Counted from the stretch's first letter, positions 34,340 to 46,610 are shown. The stretch: 64,000 nucleotides of DNA from Eurosta solidaginis (GCF_040869045.1 NC_090321.1:33229426-33293425), one strand, 5' to 3'. Notes: generated by a model from the letters alone, not told the origin. Numbers and translations: made by a program.

Positions 34340-36778
34340 AACAAGTAAGGAAGGTTAAGTTCGGGTGTAACCGAACATTACATACTCAGTTGAGAGCTAT
34401 GGTGACAACATAAGGGAAAATAACCATGTAGACAAATGAACCGAGGGAAACCCTGGAATGTGTTTGTATGACATGCGTATCAAATGAAAGGCATTAAAGA
34501 GTATTTTAAAAGGGCGTGGACCTAAGTTCTATAGATGGACGCCTTTTCGAGATATCGCCGTAAAGATGGACCAGGGGTGACTCTAGAATGCGTTTGTACG
34601 ATATGGGTATCAAATGAAAGGTATTAATGAGTATTTTAAAAAGGCGTGGACCTAAGTTCTATAGATGGACGCCTTTTCGAGATATCGCCGTAAAGATGGA
34701 CCAGGGGTGACTCTAGAATGCGTTTGTACGATATGGATATCAAATGAAAGGTGTTAATGAGCATTTTAAAAGGGAGTAATCCTTAGTTCCATAGGTGGAC
34801 GCCGTTTCGAGATATCGCCATAAAGGTGGACCAGGGGTGACCCTAGAATTTGTTTGCACAATATGGGCATCAAACGAAAGGTGTTAATGAGTATTTTAAA
34901 AGGGAGTGGGCCTTAGTTCTATAGGTGGACGCCGTTTCGAGATATCACCATAAAGGTGGGCCAGGGGTGACTCTAGAATTCGTTTGTGCAATATGGGTAT
35001 CAAACGAAAGGAGTTAATGAGTATTTTAAGAGGGAGTGGGCCTTAGTTCTATTGGTGGACGCATTTTCGAGGTATCGCCATAAAGATGGACCAGGGGTGA
35101 CTCTAGAATGCGTTTGTGCGATATGGATATCAAATGAAAGGTGTTAATGAGTATTTTAAGAGGGAGTGGGCCTTTCTGGACCAGGGGTGACTCTAGACTT
35201 TGTTTGTACGATATGGGTATCAAATGAAAGGTGTTAATGAGTATTTTTAAAAGGGAGTGGACCTTCGTTCTATAGGTGTTCGCCTTTTCGAAATATCGCC
35301 ATAAAGGTGGGCCAGGGGTGACTCTAGAATGAGTTTGTACGATATGGGTATCAAATTAAAGGTATTAATGAGAGTTTTAAAAGGGAGTGGTGGTAGTTGT
35401 ATATGTGAAGGCGGTTTCCAGATATCGCCCAAAATGTGGACCAGGGTGACCCAGAACATCATCTGTTGGATACCGCTAATTTATTTATATATGTAATACC
35501 TGCCAAGATTTTAAGGGTTTTTTATTTCGCCCTGCAGAACTTTTTCATTTTCTTCTACTTAATATGGTAGGTGTCACAACCATTTTATAAAGTTTTTTCT
35601 AAAGTTATATTTCGCGTCAATAAAACAATCCAATTACCTTACCATGTTTCATCCCCTTTTTCGTATTTGGTATAGAATTATGGCATTTTTTCATTTTTCG
35701 TAATTTTCGATATCGAAAAAGTGGGCGTGGTCATAGTCGGATTTCGTTCATTTTTCATACCAAGATAAAGTGAGTTCAGATAAGTACGTGAACTGAGTTT
35801 AGTAAAGATATATCGATTTTTGCTCAAGTTATCGTGTTAACGGCCATGCGGAAGGACAGACGGACGACTGTGTATAAAAACTGGGCGTGGCATCAACCGA
35901 TTTCGCCAATTTTCACAGAAAACAGTTAACGCCATAAAATCTATGCCCCTACCAAATTTCAAAAGGATTGGTTAATTTTTGTTCGACTTATGGCGTTAAA
36001 AGTATCCTAGACAAATTAAATGAAAAAGGGCGGAGCCACGCCCATTTTTAAATTTTCTTTTATTTTTGTATTTTATTGCACCATATCATTTCTGGAGTTG
36101 AATATTGACATAATTTACTTATATACTGTAAAGATATTAAATTTTTTGTTAAAATTTTACTTTAAAAAATTTTTTTTTTTAAAAGTGGGCGTGGTCCTTC
36201 TCCGATTTTGCTAATTTTTATTAAGCGTACATATAGTAATAAGAGTAACGTTCCTGCCAAATTTCATCATGATATCTTCAACGACTGCCAAATTACAGCT
36301 TGCAAAAGTTTTAAATTACCTTCTTTTAAAAGTGGGCGGTGCCACGCCCATTGTCCAAAATTTTACTAATTTTCTATTTTGCGTCATAAGTTCAACTCAT
36401 ATACCAAGTTTCGTCGCTTTATTGGTCTTTTGTAATGAATTATCGCACTTTTTCTGTTTTTCGAAATTTTCGATATCGAAAAAGTGGGCGTGGTTATAGT
36501 CCGATATCGTTCATTTTAAATAGCGATCTGAGATGAGTGCTCAGGAACCTACATACCAAATTTCATCAAGATACCTCAAAATTTACTCAAGTTATCGTGT
36601 TAACGGGCGGACGGACGGACGGACGGACGGACATGGCTCAATCAAATTTTTTTTCGATCCTGATTATTTTGATATATGGAAGTCTATATCTATCTCGATT
36701 CCTTTATATATGTACAACCAACCGTTATCCAATCAAACTTAATATACTCTGTGAGCTCTGCTCAACTGAGTATAAAAA
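34340..36778 (-). mobile_element. mini-me-like repeat element, copy 4 (inverted)
   Basis: Reverse orientation: AACAAGTAAGGAAGGTTAAG at 34340 is the complement of the standard right end, and GAGTATAAAAA at 36778 that of the left. It contains about eight minisatellite units (34430-35425) and a (GGAC)n tract at about 36603-36632. It faces copy 3 across about 212 bp, forming a large inverted repeat. Its left border truncates the LTR that follows. Confidence 0.8.
34430..35425 (-). repeat. 130-bp minisatellite inside copy 4
   Basis: About eight units in inverted orientation, recognisable by CGATATGGGTATCAAATGAAA and GGTGGACGCC. One unit near 35160-35200 is shortened by about 60 bp. The minus-strand ORFs at 35026-35223 and 35247-35462 are repeat shadows. 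Confidence 0.9.
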
Positions 36779-36793
36779 TTTCTAAAAAAAGAG

Positions 36794-37114
36794 AGACTAT
36801 AAACTACAAATATACATGTACATATACGGCTGGTAACCCAGCATGAAGTTCGCGAAGTTACTAGACCTTAGGAGAAATGGGTGTATGAGACAACAGAGAG
36901 TATAAAAGCTGCGAAAGCTGAGTAGTCAGGAATCAGTTTTGATTTACGCACGCTGTTGGTTGTGAAGTATAATTGTTATTGTGAAGTACTCTCAAAGTAG
37001 TTTAATAAAGACCATTTTGTATTATTGAATATTGGAGTTATTTATTCAACAGTTTAGCGATTCTAACGTTAGCAGAAGGTATGAAATAAGCGGAATTTCG
37101 CTAAATTCGTTACA
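36794..37114 (+). mobile_element. Solo LTR, copy c, 5'-truncated
   Basis: Matches the 3' two thirds of the LTR family from ACTATAAACTACAAATATAC on. It has the TATA box TATAAAAGC at 36901, TCAGTTTTGATTT about 30 bp downstream, polyadenylation word AATAAAGACC near 37003 and terminus AATTCGTTACA at 37114. Its 5' part is missing where mini-me-like copy 4 abuts. Confidence 0.7.
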
Positions 37115-37919
37115 ATATCAAGAAATATCAATATGGTGATACACCTTCGAGGAGAGTTTGACCGACCGTTCCCTTTAATTTGAAATGCGCTACTTCTAAC
37201 TTCCTTTTTTTCAAAATTGGTTTTCTATCTCAAAACGTATTCGGTCCCAGTATTTTATCATACACTGTGCGTCTATTATCGCTTTAATTTGTTCCTATTG
37301 TGTAAGTACATACACATGTATGTATGTTATCAAATATTTAGATTAAAACTTTTTAATAATATTTGCTCTAGTTAAGTACAACTTATTTTTATAAAATTTA
37401 ATGCGCAGTTCTTTAGGAATATTTATCCCCCGACAAAAGTGCTTTTGTTCTGTATATTCTTTTTTTAGATCAAAAAGTTTAAACCAGGGTGGATCATAGA
37501 TAAGTTACTGTGACTGGCGTAGGTTTCATATAGCAATTGAAAAGATGGTTGGTGGGGACACAATGCATGCGAGACATACATTACGTATGTATGTCGGGGT
37601 TGACTCTGGAAAATTGAGAATTTAAACTGGTACAGTATCCAGAACGAAGTTGGCCCAGGGTAACTCGTGCCGGCCTTCGTAGTCTGCTTTCTTCTTCTGT
37701 AAGGGTAGGATAGTGTATATTAATAACGAGCACGAGCTAGCGAAGGCGTTTACCGATTCTGTATGGATTTTTCTAAGGGGCTCCTTATACTTATTTGGAT
37801 CAAACGGCTGTGTTGGCAGCTACCGGATCTCATCTCAATGCCTACGGAGATGTTTCCTTATCCCTCTTGGAGGCGGGGCTAGATCAAGCTTGTTTGCTAG
37901 GGTGTCCCGGTTTGTGACA
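37115..37919. other. Intergenic DNA
   Basis: Nothing recognised up to about 37650. 37713-37925 is an open frame without a motif, probably the downstream flank or 3' region of the adjacent LINE relic. Confidence 0.4.
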
Positions 37920-39005
37920 ATTTAGCAAAAATTGCCCGCCTTTGAAGATGAGATCGTTATCGAACGTTACCCTTAAGATCTTTGGGCGACTGATAGTCGG
38001 TAGCGTAACACCGTAGACGTGAACGTCCAATAATTGCGTCATCTGTTTCTTGCGCCTCGTAAACAGAGTGAGCGTGGATTTGGTTGGTGATATCACCAGG
38101 TCACACGAACTAAAGAAAGCAGAAAAACTGGAGATATAGCTGTTTGTTCTAGAAACGTATTCGTATATTGCAGGGTTAGGTCCTTTTGCTGATGGGTGGC
38201 TATGCGAAGATTCGCAGTGTGATGAGGGAGGAGCAGGACGGTTTCCAATTTTTTCGCTTCTGGTGATATCGATCGATATGACTTACCTTCGTTAGCTGCT
38301 TTAGTAGTGGAATTACCTTGCCATTTTCCATTGTTCGGGTATCGCAAAGAACTTCAACGTATGGCTATACCGTCCGGGCCTATTGAGGTAGAGGTCTTTG
38401 CTTTTTTAATGACTTCTTCAACCCCTGTGGCGGTTATGGTAATGGCTGACATGTCGTGTTTGTAATTATATGAAAATCTGTTTGCACGACGTCTAGCCTT
38501 GTCTACTGAATGAAGGATGCATTACAAATGTCCAGTAGAAAGCGCTCGCGCATTTCTTCGAGTCCAACAGAGTTTTATCGACCGTTGACCACAATTTACA
38601 GACACTCGCAGAGAGGTTACAGCTCTTTAGATACACTTCCCATTTGGGCTCTTTGCGTTCATTTACCAACCGCATAATATCCAAGTTAAGATTCCTAATA
38701 TCAGATTATCAAGGGATGAGTTGTCTCGCTAGGTCCGTTCTCTTGCTAGTTTTGCAGCTACAGCTGGGAAATGTGGTATAATTGAGTATATTCAACCGGC
38801 CGGAATAAAACGTGCCGAAGCTGAGCGATGACCCATCGAAATGCGCGCTCGCCTTGTCGGACATCAGTCAGAATGGGGAGAGCAGCAAAAGATTGATTTG
38901 TGAAAGTTGATTTTTTTAAATAAGTAAAAGTTTGCCTTTCAGATGAAATTAGTTGATCGCTGTATTGAAAAAGTATGGGGAGATGGTAAGCTAAGGTAAG
39001 CATCG
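37920..39005 (-). pseudogene. LINE ORF2 relic (pre-RT, RT N-terminus, thumb)
   Basis: On the minus strand, from 39005 leftward: RQGERAFRWVIA and AGRI-type words of the region before the RT; NERKEPKWEVYLKSCNLSAS and KLWSTV (38500-38680); SIGPDGIAIR near 38360-38390 (RT domain 0/1); ANEGKSYRSISPEAKKLETV (38250-38310); then, after deletion of the palm, ISPTKSTLTLF and LDVHVYGVTLPTISRPKIL (37940-38096). Frames are broken repeatedly. This order is that of the LINE whose C-terminus is seen at 52521-52997. Confidence 0.7.
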
Positions 39006-39164
39006 GCTGTCATTCAACGCAAACTGCGTATTGCGCTAGCGAGGGAAATGTCTGAAGAGCTGTGACAGTTTAATGCGATTCAGGTGGGGTCATCGCCGTT
39101 TATCGTGCATAAAGTCGTAGTGTCTATTGGCTGTGTTAGCTCCCTGCCTCTGCTGTCAGCTGGC

Positions 39165-39282
39165 AAGGCAGATGAATTTTCTGCTTTTGAGCTTTTCACG
39201 GCAGAAATATACTCTAGAGTATTTGCCAAGGGACTGTCGAAGGGCGACCTCGCTACTACCACACCACGGCGACCGCACATGA
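39165..39282 (-). repeat. tRNA-derived SINE family B, partial copy
   Basis: The complement reads GCGGTCGCCGTGGTGTGGTA then jumps to GGTCGCCCTTCGACAG and TATTTCTGCCGTGAAAAGCT, corresponding to the start and middle of the complete copy at 56095-56455. The B box region is deleted. The 136-codon plus-strand frame that crosses it (39084-39494) is not considered a gene. Confidence 0.6.
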
Positions 39283-39299
39283 ACACTTCAGTCGCCTCA

Positions 39300-39642
39300 A
39301 AACAAAAAAGCGGCTGGGCATTTCAGTGTTATAACTACAATTATAGTCCTTGTATATTTCTTTGTGACATTTTCGGAACATACGAAAAGCACCTTTATGT
39401 CAGAATAATCGAATATGGGATTGAAAAAGTGACTGACTTGACAAGGAATGGCCCATATGCTATCGTATTTGTACTAGCATTAATTCCGTTATAACGCATC
39501 ACGAAAATATATAACTTTCTAACAATTAGTTGACGTCAGAAGCTCAACAATTCAAATTGTAACATAATTCTTACAAGCACTCGTTTCAAGGACAAACGAA
39601 GATTAATTATACCATTGTGAATAAATTGCAAGAGCTACTAGA
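39300..39642. other. Intergenic DNA, nothing recognised
   Basis: No motif, repeat or RNA gene seen. Confidence 0.4.
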
Positions 39643-39853
39643 TCGGTGGAAATATATGTACAAGGTGGCGGCAAGGCGACATATGTACGTGGATACAAAC
39701 ATAAATAAAAAGTCCATGTACCTACTTTGCTTTTGTAATTCGATGGGATAATGTCAAACTCGTACCTACTACGCCGGAGGTTGAAGTGCCAAATCATATT
39801 AAAATAGCACCAATAAGCTGATTTCCGGCCATCACCTGTTTGGTTTCGCCATG
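39643..39853. mobile_element. Degenerate copy of the CCATGGCGGAA MITE
   Basis: Matches 20189-20384 over GTACAAGGTGGCGGCAAGGC, ACAAACATAAATAAAAAGTC and TTTTGTAATTCGATGG, ending TTTCGCCATGG. The terminal inverted repeats are eroded. Confidence 0.6.
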
Positions 39854-39858
39854 GCTAC

Positions 39859-40521
39859 TACCCTTCAAAAAACGCGAGTACTCCATAAATAATGTAAGGA
39901 ATACTCCTTTGGGAGTATAGGAGTGTTCCAAAACTAATCTGTATTCATGCAAAAAATGTGCTCCAATTAACATTGCGATGTCCTAGGAGAGGAGTAGGTG
40001 ATCCCACTCTCGCTTTGTTTGTGAGTATTCCATAGAGTAGATACGTGAGAGTACTTTCCAAAGTACTTTCACTGTAGTACTCCATGAAGCACCCACAGCA
40101 GTTCATATGCCAAAGTAATAAAAAGGAATTGTGTCGGAAAGAATTATCGGAGTGAATTTAATTTAAAATGAAAGTAAATGAAGAGGGGCAAATATTTTGT
40201 ACTACAAATATTCTTATGTTATTTAGCATTTGCGTGAATAAAGAAACTAATATTTCTCTATAATATAGTATGTATACATAAAACCAGTGCGAGGTTGCAT
40301 TTTATCAGAGTTGCCCTGGTAAAGTTTTATTATCAGTTATTTGTATACAATATTTTACTTTTGGCAACTCTGTTCGATCGTCGTCGCGTCGTGATCACGG
40401 TCGTTAAAAAACGAGCAATGATCGGCTGATGGTGGTCCGCAAATGCATTGCAAAGGAGTATTGTTAGAGTACTCCAACATCAAGAAAATGGAACACGTAA
40501 TCCAACAATTTTTGCAGGGTA
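39859..40521. mobile_element. TIR element with TACCCTKCAAAAA ends
   Basis: Left end TACCCTTCAAAAA (39859) and complemented right end TACCCTGCAAAAA (40521) match at 12 of 13 bases. Subterminal GAGTACTCC words are repeated in both orientations (39876, 40043-40085, 40455-40480). 663 bp, non-coding. AGAGTTGCC...GGCAACTCT inside (40308-40372) is a small palindrome. Confidence 0.6.
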
Positions 40522-41283
40522 GGTACAGGTAAAATTATCGATAGTAGCACCATACGATATTTTCGATAATTCGAAATATACTATTGATAGTTTTCGATAG
40601 TATTGTTTTCTTTCGTATTTTAAATTAAAATCCGAACAAAATGTGTTCAACATATACATACATTAGGGTGGTTCCTATAAATCAAATAAACGAATGTCTC
40701 TAGTCTAACCACATGATATGGTAATACCAGAGCCAAAAATATTATCTACTAATATATATACATACATATACACGTCATTTAGATGACTCGAATGCTCGAA
40801 AGGTTTAATAAATCTCTCCCGTGGAAACCGGGTTTGTAGCAGATTCATAGTCAAAACCTTCGGGGATTATTTTTGCAGTTACAGCAGCAACAAAAATTCA
40901 AGATAGTACGTTTTTGAATTAACACGTATCATTACTTGAATGCTGTAAAATTTTGGAAGGGATCAGACAACACAATAAAAATTAGAAGAAGACTATTCTT
41001 TGAGATATTCACGTTCATTGTAAACTTAAAGACTTTTTCCTGAAAAACTCAGTATAGAAACTATAGAGAACCGACAAAAAATCGATTTTTTTTCAAAAAT
41101 GAAAATGTGGATCCTATCGATAGTGCAATCGATAGTTTTGCAGCTCTATTACTAGGTATGATTACTGTCTCTACATCTACCCATATTGGTACTAATGGAT
41201 GGGGGAAGGAATACATACTTTTATTTCACAATGCCATCTTATAGAGAATAGGTTTTCAGTCATTTGTATTTACGTACATATAC
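40522..41283. other. Intergenic DNA
   Basis: 40540-40610 and 41113-41140 have clusters of ATCGATAG/CTATCGAT-like words (several within 70 bp). No gene or repeat family otherwise. Confidence 0.4.
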
Positions 41284-41509
41284 CAGCAGACCCGGCGAAC
41301 GTTGTTCTACCCCAACTTTGGTCCAGCTGCATAACTTTTAAAAAGTTGTAACCTCTTACCCTCTCTTCCTCTTTTCTTTATACCTTTATTCACTCCTCTC
41401 TGCGTCGCATTCTCCCTCTTCGTCTTTTCCATAACTTATTTTCTCTCTATATCGCTCTCCTTCTCCCTCTCCCGCCTCATCAATTCTCATCTCTCTATCT
41501 TCGTCTATG
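41284..41509 (+). repeat. CAGACCCGGC repeat, left part
   Basis: Starts CAGCAGACCCGGCGAACGTT and continues into a pyrimidine-rich tract (CTCCCTCTT, TCTCTCC). A second copy is at 45352-45535. Its right continuation is probably 45076-45327, since TCATCTCTCTA occurs at both 41488 and 45075; the LINE and mini-me-like copy between would then be insertions. Confidence 0.5.
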
Positions 41510-42485
41510 TTAGGTTAGGTTAGGTTAAGAGGGCGTGCGTGGGTGATACCCACACTTCCACTCGGAAACATTTTTGTCCATTGTGAGTGCCCTCAGTAAG
41601 TACAGGGTGGCAGCAAGATCGTTTAGCCCCATTACCTCCTAGCGGTCCTCAACGAACCACTTGCTTTCCCTGATGAACCCAAGAAGCAGCATGACGTCCA
41701 CCTTCCCAACCTCTGCCAGACTATCGAAGAAGCGTGAGCCCAGAAATCTGAGCATTCTTCTTTGAAGCACCGGGCATCGGTAGATCGACTCCTCTTCCTC
41801 CTCATCCTGACAGCTTTTGCAGAGGGAGCTTGTTGGTATTCGCCACCGTTGGAGCATTGGCGCGATAGCACAATGAGCTGTGATGACACCCGTAAGTACC
41901 CTTACCAAGGATTTGTTAAGTTTGAGAAGGAAGCTGGTGCCCTTCCTATCCAAGCATGGCCATAAGGACCTTGAGACTTCGCAGTCAACCCTGTTGGTCC
42001 ATAGCAAGTCCGTTGCCCTGTTCTCATATTCGTCGATTCTCCCTAGGAGACAACTCAGCTGCGGTCGGACGGAGCTGTCCATCTCACTCATTTCTAAGTC
42101 GGAACCTTTCCTAGCCATCGCAGCCGCGAGTTCATCCCTTTCAATGCCGCTGTCCCTAGGGACCCAGCAAAGGGAGATATTGAGATGACTTTTAGAAGCC
42201 AGAGAGGCTCTACACCTCCGCACGATGTCCGATTTTATCATGTTGGACTCTAATGCCCTTAAGGCGGCTTGGCTGTCAACAAAGATTGTTACGTCGGTGT
42301 TGGAGACCACACTATCTTGGAGCAGCTTTGCCGCTCTGTCTATGGCATAGACCTCGGCTTGGAATATCCTGCAAAGTCGGAATGATTGGCTTAGCTGTAG
42401 ATGTGTCGATTGCATCCCAGCTCCAGTTCCTTTTTCCATTTTCGAGCCGTCAGTGTATATTGTCTCTCTCTTTCTTCTTTCCTCG
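41510..42485 (-). pseudogene. LINE ORF2 C-terminus: RNase H and zinc tail
   Basis: Open on the minus strand to a stop at 41639. It has an RNase H domain with catalytic Asp in YTDGS, Glu in QAEVYAI and Asp in FVDSQAA, and a changed final block WVPRDSGIERDELA where the family has WVPGHSGI.GNE.AD. A C-terminal SLCKSC...YRCPVL knuckle follows in which the usual His is Tyr. The 3' UTR ends in a TTAGGTTAGG-type tail (complement, 41510-41529). It is 5'-truncated where the mini-me-like copy 5 begins; the frame is open across the junction, giving a 362-codon chimeric ORF (41639-42727). I/R1/jockey-group LINE. Confidence 0.75.
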
Positions 42486-45075
42486 TTTTTATACTCAGTT
42501 GAGCAGAGCTCACAGAGTATATTAAGTTTGATTGGATAACGGTTGGTTGTACATATATAAAGGAATCGAGATAGATATAGACTTCCATATATCAAAATAA
42601 TCAGGATCGAAAAAACATTTGATTGAGCCATGTCCGTCCGTCCGTCCGTCCGTCCGTTAACACGATAACTTGAGTAAATTTTGAGGTATCTTGATGAAAT
42701 TTGGTATGCAGGTTCCTGAACACTCATCTCAGATCGCTATTTAAAATGAACGATATCGGACTATAACCACACCCACTTTTTCGATATCGAAAATTTCGAA
42801 AAACCGAAAAAGTGCGATAATTCATTACAAAAGACAGATAAAGCGACGAAACTCGGTAGATGATTTGAACTTATGACACAGAATAGAAAATTGGTAAACT
42901 TTTGGACAATGGGCGTAGCACCGCCCACTTTTAAAAGAAGGTAATTTAAAACTTTTGCAAGCTGTAATTTGGCAGTCGTTGAAGATACATATCATGATGA
43001 AATTTGGCAGGAACGTTACTCCTATTACTATATGTACGCCTAATAAAAATTAGCAAAATCGGAGAAGGACCACGCGCACTTTTAAAAAAAAAAATTTTTT
43101 TAAGTAAAATTTTAACAAAAAATTTAATATCTTTACAGTATATAAGTAAATTATGTCAACATTCAACTCCAGTAATGATATGGTGCAACAAAATACAAAA
43201 ATAAAAGAAAATTTCAAAATGGGCGTGGCTCCGCCCTTTTTCATTTAATATGTCTAGGATAATTTTAACGCCATAAGTCGAACCAAAATTAACGAATCCT
43301 TTTGAAATTTGGTAGGGGCATAGATTTTATGATGCTAACTGTTTTCTGTGAAAACGGGCGAAATCGGTTGATGCCACGCCCAGTTTTTATACACAGTCGT
43401 TCGCCTTTCCTTCCGCATGGCCGTTAACACGATAACTTGAGAAAAAATCGAGATATCTTTAACGAACTCAGTTCACGTACTTACTTGAACTCACTTTATC
43501 TTGGTATGAAAAATGAACGAAATCCGACAATGACCACGCCCACTTTTTCGATATCGAAAATTACAAAAAATGAAAAAAATGCCATAATTCTATACCAAAT
43601 ATGAAAAAAGGGATGAAACATGGTGAGGTAATTGGATTGGTTTATTGACGCGAAATATAACTTTAGAAAAAACTTTATAAAATGGTTGTGACACCTACCA
43701 TATTAAGTAGAAGAAAATGAAAAAGTTCTGCATGGCGAAATAAAAAACCCTTAAAATCTTGGCAGGTATTACATATATAAATAAATTAGCGGTATCCAAC
43801 AGATGATGTTCTGGGTCACCCTGGTCCACATTTTGGTCGATATCTGGAAAACGCCTTCACATATACAACTACCACCACTCCCTTTTAAAACTCTCATTAA
43901 TACCTTTAATTTGATACCCATATCGTACAAACACATTCTAGAGTCACCCCTGGTCCACCTTTATTGCGATACCTCGAAAAGGCGTTTACCTATAGAACTA
44001 AGGCCCCCTCCCTTTTAAAATACTCATTAACACCTTTCGTTTGATACCCATATTGCACAAACGAATTCTAGAGTCACCCCTGGTCCACCTTTATAGCGGT
44101 ATCTCGAAACGGCGTCCACCTATGGAACTAAGGATTACTCCCTTTTAAAATACTCATTAACACCTTTCTTTTGATACCCATATTGTACAAACAAATTCTA
44201 GGGTCACCCCTGGTCCACCTTTATGGCGATATATCGAAACGGCGTCCACCTATGGAACTAAGGATTACTCGCTTTTAAAATAATCATTAACACCTTTCAT
44301 TTGATACCCATATCGTACAAACACATTCTAGAGTCACCGCTGGTCCACCTTTATGGCGATATTTCGAAACGGCGTCCACCTATAGAACTAAGGCCCACTC
44401 CCTATTAAAATACTCATTAACACCATTCGTTTGATGCCCATATTGTAAAAACAAATTCTAGGGTCACCCCTGGTCCACCTTTGTGGCGATATCTCGAAAC
44501 GGCGTCCACCTATGGAACTAAGGATTACTCCCTTTTAAAATACTCATTAACACCTTTCTTTTGATACCCATATTGTACAAAAAAATTCTAGGGTCACCCC
44601 TGGTCTCGAAACGGCGTCCACCTATGGAACTAAGAATTACTCCCTTTTAAAATACTCATTAACACCTTTCATTTGATACTTATATCGTACAAACGCATTC
44701 TAGAGTCACCCCTGGTCCACCTTTATGGCGATATCTCAAAAAGGCGACCACCTATACAACTACCACCACTCCCTTTTAAAACCCTCATTAATACCTTTAA
44801 TTTGATACCCATATCGTACAAACAAATTCTAGGGTCACACCTGGTCCACCTTTATGGCGATATCTCGAAACGGCGTCCACCTGTGGAACTAAGCATCACT
44901 CCCTCATAAAATACTCATTAATGCCTTTCATTTGATACACATGTCATACAAACACATTCCAGGGTTTCCCTCGGTTCATTTTCCTACATGGTTATTTTCC
45001 CTTATGTTGTCACCATAGCTCTCAATGAGTATGTAATGTTCGGTTACACCCGAACTTAAATTTTCCTTACTTGTT
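42486..45075 (+). mobile_element. mini-me-like repeat element, copy 5
   Basis: Full order: TTTTTATACTCAGTTGAG, GCCATGTCCGTCC core with (GTCC)n at 42629-42657, GATATCGAAAA blocks, minisatellite and the TTCCTTACTTGTT end. The right-end inverted repeat has lost bases (CTCAATGAGTAT). It sits at the 5' border of a LINE fragment. Confidence 0.8.
43855..44960 (+). repeat. 130-bp minisatellite inside copy 5, about 8-9 units
   Basis: Same unit types as copies 2 and 3. The unit near 44590-44620 lacks about 25 bp (CCTGGTCTCGAAACGGCG joins two halves). Confidence 0.9.
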
Positions 45076-45545
45076 CATCTCTCTAATTCTTTTTATTCTT
45101 CTCCATCCCTTATTCCCAGTCCCAGTCCAGAGGGTTCTATGTACATTGTATTTTTGACTGTTGTTTCATAAAAAACTAAAATTTTGTCTTACCATTTTGG
45201 GGTATGAAAAATTAATAAGATCCGATTCTTAGACCTGTTCAATATGCTCACAAAATGTAATGAGAATCGGTCGAGACGCTTCGAAGGAGTTCAACCACAA
45301 ACCCTCTGACACGAGAATTGTATACATATGTAAATATGTACATATATGAGACTAGCAGACCCGGCAGACGTTATTCTGCCCTAACTTTGATCTGGCTGCA
45401 TAACGAAGCTTTTATCTCTTCCCCTCCATCCCCTCTCTTTCCCTTTTTTATCCTTTTATTCACTCCTCTCTCCGTCTATTTCTCTCCCTCCGTATTTTCC
45501 ATCCAACCAATTATTTGCACCTATAGGTATATGAACGCATACACT
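45076..45545 (+). repeat. CAGACCCGGC repeat: right part and second copy
   Basis: 45076-45327 is the likely continuation of the repeat that starts at 41284. 45352-45535 restarts with AGCAGACCCGGCAGACGTTA and a TCCCCTCTCTTTCC pyrimidine tract. Non-coding; the 76-codon frame at 45318-45548 is a shadow. Confidence 0.5.
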
Positions 45546-46116
45546 TGAGTGAATCTCCCACACGTTGCCAAAGTCGTTAGGTGGATGCCTCTTATTTTCC
45601 TATCCTTTAATGCTGTTACGTGTGGCCATCACCACGTGCCACTACGAATCCTTAATATTTTTGTAAACAAATGAACATCTAAAGTTGTTGTTGTTAAAAT
45701 TTTACGTTGTTGTATCTTGTTGTCTTCTCTTTTTGTTTTTGTTTAAAACTTACTACAATATCTCTTGCTGGAAAGCACACGTAAAAAGTTTTGTATGGGC
45801 AGGGGACCGTTTGTGCGTGTGTGTGTGTGTTCGCCCTCTGGGTTTGAGCATGCGCCTAATTTTATGCTTGCATCGAATTATCTTTAACGTTTTGTTACAC
45901 AAGAAATCATACAACTTTGTACTTAAAGCAAATGTAAAAAAATTAGTTTTTTAGTACCTTATCTATAAAATGTTTCTATTTTGTTTGGTTACTAACTTTA
46001 CTTGAAATATACTTGCTATTGATTTAGGCTACTTCCCACTCTCTGGCTCATTTCCATGACAACCAACGTATAAACAAATTTTTCCAGTGAGTTTTGTGCT
46101 TCTCATTTAATGTATA
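45546..46116. other. Intergenic DNA with GT microsatellite
   Basis: A (GT)n run lies at about 45814-45830. The 89-codon frame at 45685-45954 spans it and is not credited. Nothing else recognised. Confidence 0.4.
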
Positions 46117-46139
46117 CAGTGGTGGCGAATTAAAGAAAT

Positions 46140-46605
46140 TAAGTGAAATTAATTAGATAATTCACAAGGTCTCCTTGCACGTTGAGCTTCCACAACAATT
46201 TAATATCTAGAATGATTACTAGATATTTGGTATAAGGTTTATCCTGCAAGATCACCCCTTCTAGCCTAGACCAATTCGGAATAAACAATACCATATCCGT
46301 CTTCTCCGCGTTGACGCAAGACAAGATGCCCAGGTATGTAAATCCTGACGCGCCCGATCCATCAAATGAAGGCAATTTCCACTTATACAACTGCAACATC
46401 ATCTGCGTACGCCGTATATTTGACGGGTTCCTCATCAAACCGTCTGAGCATTTGGTTGAAGACCAGCCACAGCAGAGGTGACAATACCCCGCTCTGCTGC
46501 GTGCCGCTGCTCTCCGATTTTGTGGCCTCATATAGCCTCCGTTGCGAAGTAATCTTCGTTTTCCGGTATAAGCAGCAAAACCATTTCTCTGGACCGGGGT
46601 AAGGT
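46140..46605 (-). pseudogene. LINE reverse transcriptase relic with YADD
   Basis: On the minus strand, frames include LLWLVFNQMLRRFDEEPVKY, TAYADDVAVV (motif C; TACGCAGATGATGTT complement near 46405), CVNAEKTDMVLF and TKYLVIILDIKLLWKLNVQ (motif D/E and thumb). Several frameshifts. The 175-codon minus-strand frame 46139-46666 captures only parts. The LINE type is that of 53470-55262. Confidence 0.75.
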
Positions 46606-46610
46606 GCAGA

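Noticed and set aside
39084..39494. 136-codon ORF after the LINE relic
   Set aside because: Its first third is a fragment of the tRNA-derived SINE; no protein motif.
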